64,000 nucleotides of DNA from Nissolia schottii (taxonomy: Eukaryota > Streptophyta > Magnoliopsida > Fabales > Fabaceae): contig QANU01066702.1 in assembly GCA_003254905.1 (NCBI GenBank), forward strand, positions 23,305 to 87,304, read 5' to 3'. The notes under the pieces are model-generated. The model had not been told where the DNA came from, searched no databases, and saw only the letters and a list, made by a program, of their open reading frames with translations. This document shows positions 50,053 through 61,900 of this stretch, in pieces. A program made the translations under genes and the position numbers. Numbering within the stretch: position 1 is the stretch's first letter; each line of letters opens with the position of its first letter.

Positions 50053-50593
50053 TCTTTAAAAAAAGCGAAATATATGAGAGAAAGAGGACGCAAAGATGGA
50101 CCTGAATGAAGAGAGCAGCAGCAGCAGCTCGTTTTGCATAATTGCGAATCTCTCTTTCCCGGGAGACCTTCTCCAGAAGAGCATCTCTCGTTATCTCCTT
50201 TGCACTTGCCCCTCTCAACGACACCTGAACAACAACATTCAAGTGGTTTACGATCATGCCATTCATGCCACGGTCCATTGAATGCTTGAACCTCATCGTT
50301 TATAGAGATAAAAACGTAAAATTCAAAAATCACGACTACTACTGTATGCGGGGGGAAAATAAAAAAAAAAACCCTTGCTTTAAACATTAAGCGAATAATG
50401 AGAAGTGAAAGCACTGTTCAATTGGGGAATTGGGGAGAAAAACTCCGGAACCGAGAAGAACACTGGGTAATCATCATCGTCGTGGGTACGGAAAGAAATC
50501 ATAGCAATGGAAGAAGTGAAGGGAAGAACAATGATTGATGCAAATTAGGAGAGGAATTAAGAAGAGTACCTGCTGTTTACGACGTGCGTCCAT
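40521..50593 (-). CDS. UPL7: HECT-type E3 ubiquitin ligase, UPL7-like
   Basis: Fourteen exons join to 1162 residues: 50593-50570, 50224-50102, 49073-48833, 48622-48033, 47177-46197, 46102-45768, 45300-45022, 44909-44657, 44213-44043, 43946-43854, 43580-43473, 41843-41727, 41098-41009 and 40604-40521. All introns are GT-AG. The first exon codes only eight residues (MDARRKQQ). An IQ motif spans the exon 2/3 junction ([15 protein letters not shown]), predicting calmodulin binding. The long middle region is of unknown fold. The C-terminal HECT domain runs from about residue 790 to the end. Its catalytic cysteine is in [10 protein letters not shown] (Cys1130), where ubiquitin is held as a thioester before transfer to substrate. 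Length is close to the roughly 1.14 kb-residue Arabidopsis UPL7. The intron between exons 11 and 12 contains a large repeat insertion. Confidence 0.93.
41998..41998. other. Undetermined base (N)
   Basis: The only ambiguous base noted in the window lies one base before the start of the 377-bp tandem repeat in the UPL7-like intron. It may reflect difficulty in assembling the repeat, so the copy number should be treated with caution. Confidence 0.9.
41999..43230. repeat. 377-bp tandem repeat and related subrepeats within a UPL7 intron
   Basis: Two nearly identical 377-bp units lie at about 42001-42377 and 42378-42754. I count only a few differences (for example CGTTTTC versus CGTTTCC). A third, diverged partial unit starts at about 42755 and grades into further short repeats of the word CACAAACTTTTG to about 43020. 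The block after that (to about 43230) contains GGGGGGACAATAGTTTACACC, which loosely echoes the middle of the 377-bp unit. The whole insertion sits in the 1.6 kb intron between exons 11 and 12. The structure suggests a DNA transposon or satellite-like expansion; the family is not recognised. Identical 71-codon frames in both units are a by-product of the repeat. Confidence 0.8.
50020..50052. repeat. AT microsatellite in UPL7 intron 2
   Basis: An uninterrupted AT dinucleotide run lies about 50 bases downstream of exon 2 of the minus-strand UPL7-like gene. Confidence 0.85.
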
Positions 50594-51965
50594 TTGAAAA
50601 TCAGGGGAGGTTGTGGGAACACAGCTGAGGCTTGAATCCCATTAGCTTCCCCGTCGACGCGTGAATTTTACTCCCTCCCTCTCGCCTCTACTCAATAATG
50701 AGTGTTTCTCCGCTTTACCTTTTTCTTACGCAATTTCCTCTGTTTTAGCACAACAACAAAATAATAATAATAAATTTTAATACCTTGTATAATTATTAGT
50801 ATGGCTCAATTTATTTATAACTAATAATGTAAAAGCAATTAACAATTTAATTAGATTTATTAAACTAAGATAATACTTAGAGACTTTTTCTCTGGTGGTT
50901 GGTACCAAATATACGAGAGAAGAATAAATAAAGATAAAAAATTTGTATTCCTCTAAATTTTAATTATGTATCTCCAAATAATATTTTTTTGTCATCTTTA
51001 TTTCAACTTTAATAAATTATAGAAAATATAAAAATTTTAAGTTATCGTATTTTTGTTTTCATCTCTTATCTTTTGTACCAAATGTAATCTAAGAATACTT
51101 GTATTATTGTGTTTCAAATTTAGTCAAATGCCATACAAATTTAAATTAATGATAAAACTTAAATTAAGTTGATTACCTCGGTTACATTTATTCATCAAAT
51201 TATACGATGCAGATTTTTTTTAAATGAACTTACACAAATGTGTAGGACATTAACTTTTATCCTGTTTTAAATTTTTTAATTAACTCAAAATTAAAGGAAG
51301 AATCAGTAAAAAATAAAATCTAGATTTGGAGGTGTAAATTGAGATTTTTCAACTTTAAATCAATGAAATATAAAATAAGATGTTATTAATTCAAATATGA
51401 AAAGTCTCACTTTATCGTTTAAAGTGAGCTCTTCACCCTAAAAGATCTTTATCCAAAATATTTAATCTAAAAAAAGTTAGTAAAAATTAAAGAGATTAAT
51501 TTATATTCTAAATGTAAAGAGTTTACATTATTATTTAGAAGACTTTTTAAACAGTGAGGTAAGACACAATCAGTTTTAGCTGTCAGGAAGGGGAGCTCCT
51601 AATTGGGAAGGGAAGATTAACACTGATAAATTAAATGAAAAATCATACAAACAAAGTTAGCACGTTTTAATAAAAAATTAACTGACAATTAATCTATAAG
51701 ATCTCTCGCTTATATATCATTCCCTTAAGCAATATGAGAATGTTTTAATACTAACACTTGAATTTGAAGACCAATGAATAGAAATTAATCTAAAAATTAA
51801 TAAGCATAATTATTCTTTAAAAACTCTTGAAAAAACTTCTAATTAGAAGTTATTTAAATTGATAATGGATGATTGAATGAGTATAGCAAAGGAAGTTAGA
51901 TTGGAGGTTACAGGTGAGTTGTGAGAGCGGATAGGATTCGGAAAGATCATGGTTATGGATAGAAG
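50594..51965. promoter_or_regulatory. Shared upstream region between UPL7-like and PPR genes
   Basis: About 1.37 kb lies between the start codons of two divergently transcribed genes. It is strongly AT-rich with no recognised transposon border. Promoters of both genes should lie here. A CT-rich stretch near 50670-50700 is close to the UPL7 side and may be part of its leader or promoter. Confidence 0.45.
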
Positions 51966-54683
51966 ATGGCATCCCTCCTCCTCCCTCTCCAACTACATAC
52001 CAATTCTTTCTCCTCCTTCCTTCCTCTCCCACACTTGCTGAAACCGCCACCGCCGTCCACGCCGCCCAATTCTTCCTCCTCCTCTTTTCTCCGCTCCCTG
52101 TTCAAATCCTCCCACTTCCACCACCATGCCCTCCACTCCCTCCCACTCCCTCTCCCATCCCCGCCAACCCCTCTTCCCCTTTCTACCCCCACTCTCCTCT
52201 CCCTCTCCGACGAACACTCCCTCCTCCACGCCATCTTCTCCTTCCTCCGCTTGTCCACTCGCCACTCCGACCCCCACCTCGCCAGGGCCGTCCACGCCGC
52301 CCTCCTCAAGCTTCCCGAACAAGACCACATCCATGTCTCCACCGCCCTCGTCACCACCTACCTCAAGCTCGGCCTCTTGCACTACGCTCACCGCGTCTTC
52401 CTCTCCCTCTCTTCCCCCAACGTCGTCGTTTACTCTGCTCTCATCTCGGCCTTCTCCAAGTCCAACCGCCACCGCCACCACGCTCTCCGCCTTTTCTTCC
52501 AGATGACGAGCTCCGGCATCTACCCCAACAACTACACCTTCGTCGCCCTCTTAACCGCTTGCATCCGAACCCTGAATCTTCAACTGGGTCTCCAGGTACA
52601 CGCTCACGTCGTCAAGACCGGCCATTTGGACTCTGCTTTTGTCGCGAACGCGCTCATGGGTTTGTATGCGAAGTGCGGGTTTTACCATCTTGTGCTTAAA
52701 CTGTTCGATGAAATGCCCCACAGGGACATTGCGTCGTGGAACACCGTTATGTCCGGTGCGGTGAAGGAGTTTATGTATGGGACGTCTTTTGAGTTGTTCC
52801 GTGACATGCAGGCAACTGATGCGTTGAGAGTGGACGATTTCACTCTCTCCACCCTTTTGGCTGCGTGTGCTGGAAGTGCTTCTGTGATGGAAGGTTACCA
52901 AGTTCACACGCATGCCATTAAGGTTGGATTGGACACCAACTTGAGCGTTGGCAATGCCCTTATGGCGTTCTACACCAAGTGTGGAGCACTTGAGGATGTG
53001 GTGTGGTTGTTTGAGAGGATGGCTGAGAGGGATGTTATAACCTGGACTGAAATGGTAACTGCATACATGGAGTTCGGGTTCGTGGATTTGGCTTTGGAGA
53101 TATTTGGTGAGATGCCAGAGAAAAATGCTGTGTCTTACAATGCTCTCTTGTCGGGTTTTTGTCGGAATAGGGAAGGTTTGAAGGCTCTGGATTTGTTTAT
53201 CAAGATGGTGGATGAGGGCATGGAGTTAACTGATTTCTCTTTGACTAGCGTTGTTAATGCCTGCAGTTTGCTTGCTGACTACGAGGTCAGCAAGCAGGTT
53301 CATGGGTTTGCCCTCAAGTTTGGTTTTGGATCAAATGCTTGTGTTGAAGCGGCGTTGCTTGACATGTACACAAGGTGCGGGAGAATGGGGGATGCCAGAA
53401 AGATGTTTTGCAGGTGGGAGTTGGAGGAATTCAGCTCTGTGGCTTGGACATCCATGATAGGTGGCTATGCTCGAAATGGGCAACCGGAACAGGCGATTTC
53501 TCTTGTCCAGGATAGTCAATCAGAAGGTAAAATGATCATGGATGAAGTTGCGTCGACTTCCATGCTTAGTCTTTCTGGAACTATAGGCTGCCATGATATG
53601 GGTAAGCAAACCCATTGCCATGTTGTTAAATTTGGCTTTGAATCTAATATGGGAGTTGGAAATGCAGTTGTAAACATGTACTTTAAGTGTGGGAATGTGG
53701 ATGATGCAATTAAGTCGTTTTATCATATGCCCTCAAACGATATTGTTTCGTGGAATACCCTGATTTCTGGCCATCTTCTGCACAGACAGGGTGATAGAGC
53801 ATTAGAAGTCTGGTCAGATATGCAGAAGAATGGCATAAAGCCTGACCAAGTTACATTTGTTTTGATAATTTCGGCTTACAGGCAAACTAACTTGAATTTG
53901 GTTGATGATTGCCGTAGTTTGTTTAACTCAATGAGAACTGTTTATCAAGTTGAGCCTACATCCGAGCATTATTCATCCTTCATCAGTGTTTTGGGTCACT
54001 GGGGTCAGCTGGAAGAAGCCGAAGAAACTATCTATGAGATGCCTTTTGAGCCATCGGCTTCTGTTTGGCGTGCTTTGCTTGATAGTTGCAGACTACATAA
54101 GAACACAATCATAGGAAAACGGGTTGCTAAGCATATTCTTGCCCTGGAACCTAAAGATCCATCTACCTACATACTTGTTTCTAATTTGTATTCTGCTTCT
54201 GGGAGATGGCACCATTCTGAAATGGTCAGGGAGAATATGAGAGAAGAGGGATTCCGCAAACACCCAGCTCAAAGTTGGATCATTTGTCAGAAGAAAATAC
54301 ATTCATTCTATGCAAGAGATAGATCCCATCCGCAAGAGAAAGACATATATAGTGGATTGGAGATTCTAATCTTGGAATGCCTAAAAGTTGGATATGAACC
54401 TGACACGAGCTTTGTTCTCCATGAAGTAGAAGAGCACCAGAAGAAAAATTTTCTCTTCTTTCACAGTGCAAAACTGGCAGCAGCTTATGGAATACTGATG
54501 ACCAAGCCGGGAAAGCCAATTCGGATTGTAAAGAACATTATTCTCTGCGGTGACTGCCATGCATTCTTGAAATATGTATCTATTGTCACTAAGAGGGATA
54601 TTTTTCTAAGAGATTCTTCAGGATTTCATTGTTTCTCTAATGGTCAGTGTTCGTGTAAAGACTACTGGTCAAACGCCGGATGA
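51966..54683 (+). CDS. Pentatricopeptide repeat protein, PLS-DYW class (EMB175/At5g03800-like)
   Basis: This is an intronless frame of 905 residues. The first 100 residues are rich in Ser, Pro, Leu and His, fitting an organelle transit peptide. Tandem P, L and S repeats follow from about residue 110 (recurring NVVVYSALISAFSK- and NALMGLYAKCG-like motifs). The E, E+ and DYW domains cover roughly the last 250 residues, ending CSCKDYWSNAG. PLS-class PPR proteins bind organelle RNA base by base, and DYW domains deaminate C to U. Here the deaminase HxE signature reads HSAKLAAAYG, so the glutamate that normally shuttles protons is alanine. The later CGDCH and CSC metal-binding cysteines remain. The protein may therefore edit only with a partner, or act in another RNA step. 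The resemblance to EMB175, a plastid protein needed for embryo development, is from memory. Confidence 0.9.
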   Translation: MASLLLPLQLHTNSFSSFLPLPHLLKPPPPSTPPNSSSSSFLRSLFKSSHFHHHALHSLPLPLPSPPTPLPLSTPTLLSLSDEHSLLHAIFSFLRLSTRHSDPHLARAVHAALLKLPEQDHIHVSTALVTTYLKLGLLHYAHRVFLSLSSPNVVVYSALISAFSKSNRHRHHALRLFFQMTSSGIYPNNYTFVALLTACIRTLNLQLGLQVHAHVVKTGHLDSAFVANALMGLYAKCGFYHLVLKLFDEMPHRDIASWNTVMSGAVKEFMYGTSFELFRDMQATDALRVDDFTLSTLLAACAGSASVMEGYQVHTHAIKVGLDTNLSVGNALMAFYTKCGALEDVVWLFERMAERDVITWTEMVTAYMEFGFVDLALEIFGEMPEKNAVSYNALLSGFCRNREGLKALDLFIKMVDEGMELTDFSLTSVVNACSLLADYEVSKQVHGFALKFGFGSNACVEAALLDMYTRCGRMGDARKMFCRWELEEFSSVAWTSMIGGYARNGQPEQAISLVQDSQSEGKMIMDEVASTSMLSLSGTIGCHDMGKQTHCHVVKFGFESNMGVGNAVVNMYFKCGNVDDAIKSFYHMPSNDIVSWNTLISGHLLHRQGDRALEVWSDMQKNGIKPDQVTFVLIISAYRQTNLNLVDDCRSLFNSMRTVYQVEPTSEHYSSFISVLGHWGQLEEAEETIYEMPFEPSASVWRALLDSCRLHKNTIIGKRVAKHILALEPKDPSTYILVSNLYSASGRWHHSEMVRENMREEGFRKHPAQSWIICQKKIHSFYARDRSHPQEKDIYSGLEILILECLKVGYEPDTSFVLHEVEEHQKKNFLFFHSAKLAAAYGILMTKPGKPIRIVKNIILCGDCHAFLKYVSIVTKRDIFLRDSSGFHCFSNGQCSCKDYWSNAG

Positions 54684-54739
54684 CCCATGCTGAAAAGTTT
54701 TGTAAGTTATAGCCACATATATATATATTGGATTGTACA

Positions 54740-55064
54740 TCAATCAAGATTCCACGTAACAGAACTAACTTTTGAACTTTGAAGTGGCTCCTTTGGCATT
54801 TTAGTGGACGTTTCTGCAACTATCTTTTCCATAGAAAAAAGGCATGCTGCAAGACTTCCTGCCTATAAAGAGTGCCAAATCATTTTCACCAAGCTGCCAC
54901 AATGAGAAAGCATATAATTGTAAACCTTCTAAGTCAAGCGCTCCTTCTTTCTTCAAATTCTCACATTCCTCTAAATTGTCAACAGCATTTCCTGCCTTAC
55001 AAAGTGATCTTGTCAAATTAATTAATACGTCTTTGATTTGTGAGTTTTGAATACTCCATTCCAT
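54740..55064 (-). pseudogene. Fragment resembling TPR protein SKI3 (exosome cofactor)
   Basis: On the minus strand the frame includes KKEGALDLEGLQLYAFSLWQ and GENDLALF, which look like a tetratricopeptide stretch of plant SKI3, the scaffold of the Ski complex that feeds cytoplasmic mRNA to the exosome. After this the similarity shifts frame and skips: pieces resembling FSMEK and KMPKEPLQSSKVS follow in another frame closer to 54750. No other exons of a SKI3 gene are found nearby. It is therefore a broken gene piece, probably carried here by duplication or a transposon. The family assignment rests on recollection of the protein sequence. Confidence 0.5.
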
Positions 55065-57320
55065 GAGCCAGTGTTTATTGCAAGACGGACTATCCTATAA
55101 GAAATACCTGCTTTGGTACATGAGAGGGCCAAAGGCCCATCTGACAAAAATATATAAATGATGTACGAAATTTCAAACTCCAAGTTGTGTTGGGCTTATG
55201 TGCATGTATTTTTTTGGTCAATGGGCTATGCAAATCTGACCTACTTGCTGTTATATTTTTGAATATTTTATGGTTTGACCAGGAGTCCATGCAGCTTTGA
55301 GCTTCCATAACGGAGATTTAGTGTGTTTGATTTTGTTTTTGCAAATTTGGCATAACATTTGCAACCGTCAAGAACCAAGATGGGTACCGAAAAATTCTCA
55401 AAGATCAAATTGAGCAATTTACTCAAATATAAATGAGAAAGATTTCAGGTTGCACTCTCAGTGCAAGGAAGCGCTGCTTTAATAAAATTCACTCGAAATA
55501 GAAGAATTGTTGTGCATACTTATTTCCACTGTACAATTAGCTTCTTTGATAAATATTGTAGCATAAAAAGACTCAAATTTTGAATTACCAAATCATATGT
55601 AGAGAATTTAATCATACGCATTATGTGCAAAAGTCTATCGAAAGAAAAAGATATATGGATAAAATTTTGTTTTTCTTTTCATGTTTCCTTTTCAAGTCGT
55701 CTTTATTCATCATAGACTTGGTGTAACGATCGTGAATGCTTTGGCGTACAATACAAGTGATTATAGATTCATCTTTTGCCCATACATTTTCCATCTGATA
55801 AACAACATGTGACCGATCTTGCTATTGTTTATGAGATATATTTATCAGATTCAGATTTATACTATTTCATTTCTCTCATGCATTTTATGAACACGAGAAG
55901 TACGAGTAATTATTTTGCCTGCCTCTCCCCGCCTCACCTCTCCATATCCCTTGCCATAAGAAAAGATCATTGTGAATCCCATGAAAGAAGATCTACACCG
56001 AACGAGGTCTATTAAGGATAACAACATAACAACATCTCCTCCCTAGACTCGTTGTTCTCACAATATTTTTCATTTGGTACAACACAATTAAAATCTAAAG
56101 TACGTATAGTAGTAGTATTATTTTGACAATTCACCTTTGATAGAGGGTCAACAATGGCACGCGCTTCATTCCATAGATATATATCGTCCACGCAACGCAG
56201 GACATTTGTTTATGGTCCCTAGATGCATGTTAAGTCTTAATTCATTGGTTAACTAGTAGTTCTATGCTTCGTTCTATGCATGTTTATGCACGTTTATTTC
56301 AGCAATATGGTGGTAACCCCATCAATATCAATCAATATGTTTTTAGAGTAAAAACCTCGCATTGACGAGAAATTCTTAATCAATTTTGTTATTTAAACAT
56401 AGTAAAAGAATATGTCATTTGAGAGAAGTGACAAAATGTAGACATATTTTTGTATGTTTAATGAGCATTTTTCTTCTTAAATTGGGCACAATTGTAAACA
56501 CTATTTTTGGATACACACAATAAAAATGAATTTCATATGGTGAAATTCAATAACATTTAGTAGGACACACCATAAAAGTAGCGTAACTCATTTTATTGTA
56601 TGTATCCATTGATGATGTGTGAAATTTATACTTAACCAAGAATTTCTCTGCATTGAGTTAGAAAAAAGTTGTTAAAGATTAATTTAGTCCTTAAAAAAAT
56701 TGTGATATTCATTTTTAAAAAACCCTTATTTTAAGCTAGTCTAAAACATTTAGGATTATTTTTTTAGTACACAACTAAAGTATTCATCAGTACAAATTAA
56801 ATGACTAATCTTTTATTGGCTTGTAAGCATCCACCTCTAACTATGAGATAGTTAACCAAAAATTTATAGTGGCTCCATATCTAAACTCAAGGCTAACATT
56901 TAGGATTATTAACATGAGAAATTAACTTTTAGGAGATTAAATTGAAATTGATTGATGAGGAGGCACTAAAATCTACCAACCTTTTTTGTAAGGACCAATT
57001 TGACGTTTTAGTAGTAACTATAATCAAAATGTCATGAATGCTCGTTTTGTTGAGAGAAAATTTCATCGACTGTGTGATGCGGTGCCGTTTGCAATTGCGT
57101 TCAGTTATGAATGCACCTCTGACTCTATTTTTTGGTTTCTTTCTTGCCTTCTTAGTTTTATGGATGTTGACTTCACCGCCCCACCGCAAAACGCCGCCAT
57201 CATTCCAACAACATAAATAAAAAAGGTACAAAGGGGAGTTCAAGAAAAATAAATAGACAGCCATCTTTTTTTTTTTTAACAAACGAATATAAACTTTAAG
57301 GTGGTTTCTCAAATAATATT
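55065..57320. other. Intergenic region, no gene seen
   Basis: AT-rich DNA without a credible exon chain. The 79-codon frame at 55776-56015 and the overlapping frames near 57034-57220 show no recognisable motif. Confidence 0.45.
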
Positions 57321-57334
57321 GGGTAAACACCCTT

Positions 57335-57641
57335 TACTACTTAATTAATTTATTTTTTTATAATTTTTATAATTAAATTTATTAAATTTTATTATCATTT
57401 CATGATCTAATATGACATATTAATGAATTATATAATTTAATATGATAAATTAATATTTTTCAATACAATATTTATAAAAAGATGTATCGTAAGCTCAAAT
57501 AGACTGTAAATCTCTAAACATTTTATAAATTGACTGTTGACTAATGAAAAATTTATTACAATCATATCAAATACAAAATGATAACAAAATTTAATAAATT
57601 TAATTTTAAAAATTATAAAAAAATAAATTAATTAAATAGTA
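57335..57641. mobile_element. MITE-like element with 66-bp terminal inverted repeats
   Basis: The arm at 57335-57400 and the arm at 57576-57641 are inverted copies of 66 bases with about three mismatches. They run TACTA(C/T)TTAATTAATTTA inward to TTATCATTT. The 175-base interior is AT-rich and non-coding. Such a structure fits a miniature inverted-repeat transposable element or a foldback element. Weaker inverted similarity extends some 15-20 bases further out (GGGTAAACACCC on the left), so the true ends may lie outside these arms. A target duplication was not established. Confidence 0.7.
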
Positions 57642-58269
57642 TAAATATTTACATCATGAAATATTTAAACAACCACCAAACTTTAAACCTTTTTGGCTAA
57701 CAGCATATGACGCCCACATTTTTTTATTTTTACACCAATTATTTTTTCTACGAAATTGTCAAACTGGGAAAACTAAACTAGCTAGCGAATTAATTACAAT
57801 TTCTGGTTTGGATGTAATGTAACTAAAATCCAATGATAATTTGTTTAAAATAATAATGTAAAGAAGAAACAAAAGAAGCCGTCCCGTTTGGTTTTATTAT
57901 CTCAATCTTTAAAGAGTACAGAAAATATAATAATCTCTAAGACGATAACTGAAGGATAGCGAAAGAGACTTGGCTTACATACGTGCCGTCACCCAGCAGA
58001 CCTAATATAGTTTTGTTTATTTTATTAAATTAAATTATTTTGTAACAATCTGGGTTAGGAAAATTAAAAAAAAAATTATATTCATAAATCAATTCTTCAA
58101 ATTCATGGGACTGGTATTGCCGTTTTGGATTTTCTTCGAGGAAACTCGGACTATATAGTATCAAAAAAATCTATGTGAACCACTCAAAATATATCGGCAC
58201 ATGGTGAATTTCATAATAGGTTGTAGTAAGAGTAATAAGGTATAAACACATTTTGAGTTGTTCGAATAA
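57642..58269. other. Intergenic region, no gene seen
   Basis: AT-rich DNA between the MITE-like element and the copia retrotransposon, without a feature I can support. Confidence 0.4.
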
Positions 58270-58274
58270 CGTTA

Positions 58275-58935
58275 TGATGGGAAATTCAACACAATAATTC
58301 GACAACTCAATCAGAGCTATATGCAGCGGATAATAATTTCCCCAACTTGCAAGAATCTATGAGGAGCAATAACAAATAATGGCAATAACAATAACACACA
58401 AACAGGAAGACACAGGAATTTTAACATGGAAAACCTTCTCAACGTGAGAAGTAAAAACCACGGGCACAAGCCAGTCAATCAAGCTCCACTATGATCAAAA
58501 TAAGGGTACAAGAGAGTCTCAATCACAGCACAAATCGTGCTCAATAATCAGCCAATAGAACAAGGCAAGAATGATGAAATAGAGAATAAAAGAAACCAGA
58601 AAACCCCAACCTCGCTGTTACTGTGCGTGGCCAATTTCTCACTGCTCAGACAACTTCTCGACGATCCGACCGTCCAGATTGAAGTATCACAAGTTACGAA
58701 CCTGCTGTAAAAATTTCAGCCCGATCCAACGGTGAACGAAGCGGTGGCGGCCGATCGAAATTTGCTGTGCAGACAAAAACGGGAAAAACCTTTTTCTTCT
58801 CTTCTCCTTATTTTCTCTCTTTTCTCTGCCTCCTCTCTTAACCCTAACAACTGACCCCTCTCCACTATTAAGTGAGATTAGTGGGTTTGTAAATATTGGG
58901 CCTTTCTCCACATAGGAAGGGAGCCCAACCCAACA
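58275..58935 (-). repeat. 3' LTR of the copia element
   Basis: On the minus strand it starts TGTTGGGTTGGG and ends TTTCCCATCA, so it has TG...CA borders. It differs from the partner LTR at 63026-63687 at about nine places, including ACATGG versus ACGTGG, GGTGGCGG versus GGTAGCGG and one A-run length. Confidence 0.95.
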
Positions 58936-58937
58936 AA

Positions 58938-58947
58938 TCTCCCCCTC
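58938..58947 (-). other. Polypurine tract of the copia element
   Basis: On the minus strand GAGGGGGAGA lies within three bases of the 3' LTR, where plus-strand DNA synthesis is primed during reverse transcription. The gag-pol stop codon is only a few bases upstream. Confidence 0.8.
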
Positions 58948-58951
58948 ACAA

Positions 58952-61900
58952 CTATGTGGAGGTGATCGACAAACCGGCGATCTCACAACAAGTTTCAAAC
59001 TTGCTTCTCGGTAGTGTCTTAGTCATCATATCAGCACAATTATCATCTGTATGAACTTTTGCCAACTCCAGCAACCTAGCCTCCAAAGCATCACGTATCC
59101 AATGATACCTCACATCAATATGCTTTGACCTAGAGTGAAAAGTTGAATTCTTACCAAGATGAATTGCACTCTGACTATCACAAAATAGCAAGTACTTGTC
59201 TTGAACAAAACCAAGCTCCTGCAAGAGTTTCTTCACCCAAAGCAACTCCTTGCATGCTTCTGTAATGGCAATGAATTCTGCCTCAGTAGTGGACAACGCA
59301 ACACACTTCTGCAGTCTAGATTGCCATGCCACAGCTCCCCCTGCAAACTTAATCATGTAGCCTGAAGTAGACCTTCTGGAATCTATGTCTCCAGCCATAT
59401 CAGAATCAGTATAGCCTACAAGGGTAGGCTTATCACCTCCAAAACAAAGCCTCAAACTAGTAGTACCACGAAGATACCTCAAAATCCATTTCACAGCATT
59501 CCAATGCTCTCTACCTGGATTAGACAAAAATCTACTGACTGTACCAACAGCATGAGCAATATCTGGTCTTGTACACACCATTGCATACATCAAACTACCC
59601 ACAGCAGATGCATAAGGAACCCGTTGCATATCTGATTTTTCAGATTCATTGGAAGGACTCTGTTTAGTACTTAATTTAAAATGAGTAGCAAGAGGAGTGC
59701 TTACTGCCTTAGCATTTTCCATTTGGAACCTCTGTAGCACTCTTTCAACATAGTGTTCCTGTGACATCCAAAGCTTCTTCTCTTGCCTATCACGCATGAT
59801 TCTTATACCAAGAATTTGCTTAGCAGCTCCCATGTCTTTCATGGCAAATGACTCGCCCAGTTGCTTCTTCAACCTGTCAATCATGGAAATATCTTTCCCA
59901 ACAATAAGCATGTCATCAACATACAATAACAGGATAATAAAATCACTATTAGCAAACTTTTTAACAAAGACACAATGATCAGAAGTAGTCTTCTTGTAGC
60001 CTTGCTCACACATAACAGACTCAAACTTCTTGTACCACTGTCGCGGAGCCTGCTTCAAACCATATAGGCTTTTTCTTAGCCTACACACATAGTCTTCCTT
60101 GCCTTCAACAAGAAAACCCTCAGGTTGCTTCATGTAAATCTCTTCCTCCAAATCACCGTGAAGGAAAGCGGTTTTGACATCCATTTGCTCTACCTCTAAA
60201 TCAAGAGTAGCAGCCAAACTCAACATAGTTCTAATGGATGACATCTTCACCACAGGAGAAAAAATCTCATTGAAGTCAACACCTTTTCTCTGTCTAAAAC
60301 CTTTCACCACCAATCTGGCTTTATATCTTGGAGATGTAGAATTGCTTTCTTGCTTTACCCTGAAGATCCACCTGTTTTCCAAAGCCTTCTTGCCTTTTGG
60401 CAATTTCACCAAGTCAAAAGTGTGATTATCATGCAAAGACTTCATTTCATCTTGCATTGCATCCAGCCACTTTTTCTTTTCTTCACTCTCCATGGCCTCA
60501 AGATAACACTCAGGTTCTCCTCCATCTGTCAAGGCAACATAGTCATCAGAAGAATACCTGGTAGATGGTTTCCTCTGCCTATTAGACCTCCAAATCTGAA
60601 CTTGCGGTGGTTCAGGAGCATCACCAAGATCCCCATCTTGTGACATCCCATGTTCCTCTTCAACATCATCAATAGGAACATCAAAATCATCTCCAAGTTG
60701 CTGATCACCAGCATCATCATGTTGCTCATCATTCTGAACATTATTCTCAGTAGTATCCAGATCATGTACAGGCATCCGAACTGGATCAACATTAGACAAA
60801 CTATTATCTATCTCAGGTGTAGTCTTCTCTATCTTATCAATGTCTTCAATGGTTTGGTCTTCCATGAACTTCACATCACGGCTTCTAACTGCCTTCTTCT
60901 CAACAGGATCAAAGAACTTGTAGCCAAATTCATCCTGACCATAACCAATAAAGATGCATTGCCTTGTCTTCGCATCCAACTTGGATCTCTCATCCTTTGG
61001 AACATGCACATATGCTTTGCAACCGAAGACTCGCAAATGATCATACCTGACATTCTTGCCAAACCAAATCTTGTCTGGCACCTCAGCATTCAAGGCAACT
61101 GCAGGACTCAGATTAATAACATGCACTGCCGTGTACAATGCCTCACCCCAGAAATGCTTAGGCAACTTTGCTTCAGAAAGCATACATCTAACTCTTTCAA
61201 TCAATGTCCTGTTCATCCTCTCTGCTAAACCATTCAGCTGAGGAGTTTTAGGAGGAGTCTTTTCATGTCTGATACCGTGCTGCTTGCAATAGACATCAAA
61301 CGATCCACAATACTCACCACCATTGTCAGTACGAATGCATTTCAGCTTCTTACCTGACTGTCTCTCAACCAAGACATGGAATTCTTTGAATTTCTCCAGA
61401 ACCTGGTCCTTTGTCTTCAAAGCATAGACCCAAAGCTTCCTGGAACAATCATCAATAAAGGTAACAAAATAAAGTGCACCACTAAATGACTTTACCTTCA
61501 ATGGGCCACAAACATCAGAATGCACCAATTCAAGCAACTCTGACTTCTTTGAGGGAGGGTGCTTCTTGAAGGATACTCTGGTCTGCTTACCAGCCATGCA
61601 ATGAGAACATTTCTCCAACTCGGCACTCTTCAATCCTGGAAGCACATCCTTTTTAGCTAAACAATTCAACCCCTTCTCACTGATATGACTAAGCCTTCGG
61701 TGCCACAAAGAAGCCTCCATATCCATGGCGTTCACACTGTCTTTAGCAACCAATGCTTTTGTCCAATACAGTTTACTGATTCTCTCCCCTTTAGCCACAA
61801 TTAAGTTACCTCTGGTGAGTTTCCATTTTCCTGAGCCAAAGTGATTTCCATAACCACCATCATCAAGCATCTGCACGGAGATCAAATTAAAGCGAACATC

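Noticed and set aside
51953..52506. Long antisense and shifted frames over the start of the PPR gene
   Set aside because: They result from the C-rich codon use of the PPR transit-peptide region and lack motifs; the 905-codon frame explains the sequence.
60174..61241. Plus-strand frames within the copia element (83-192 codons)
   Set aside because: Antisense shadows of the intact gag-pol frame.
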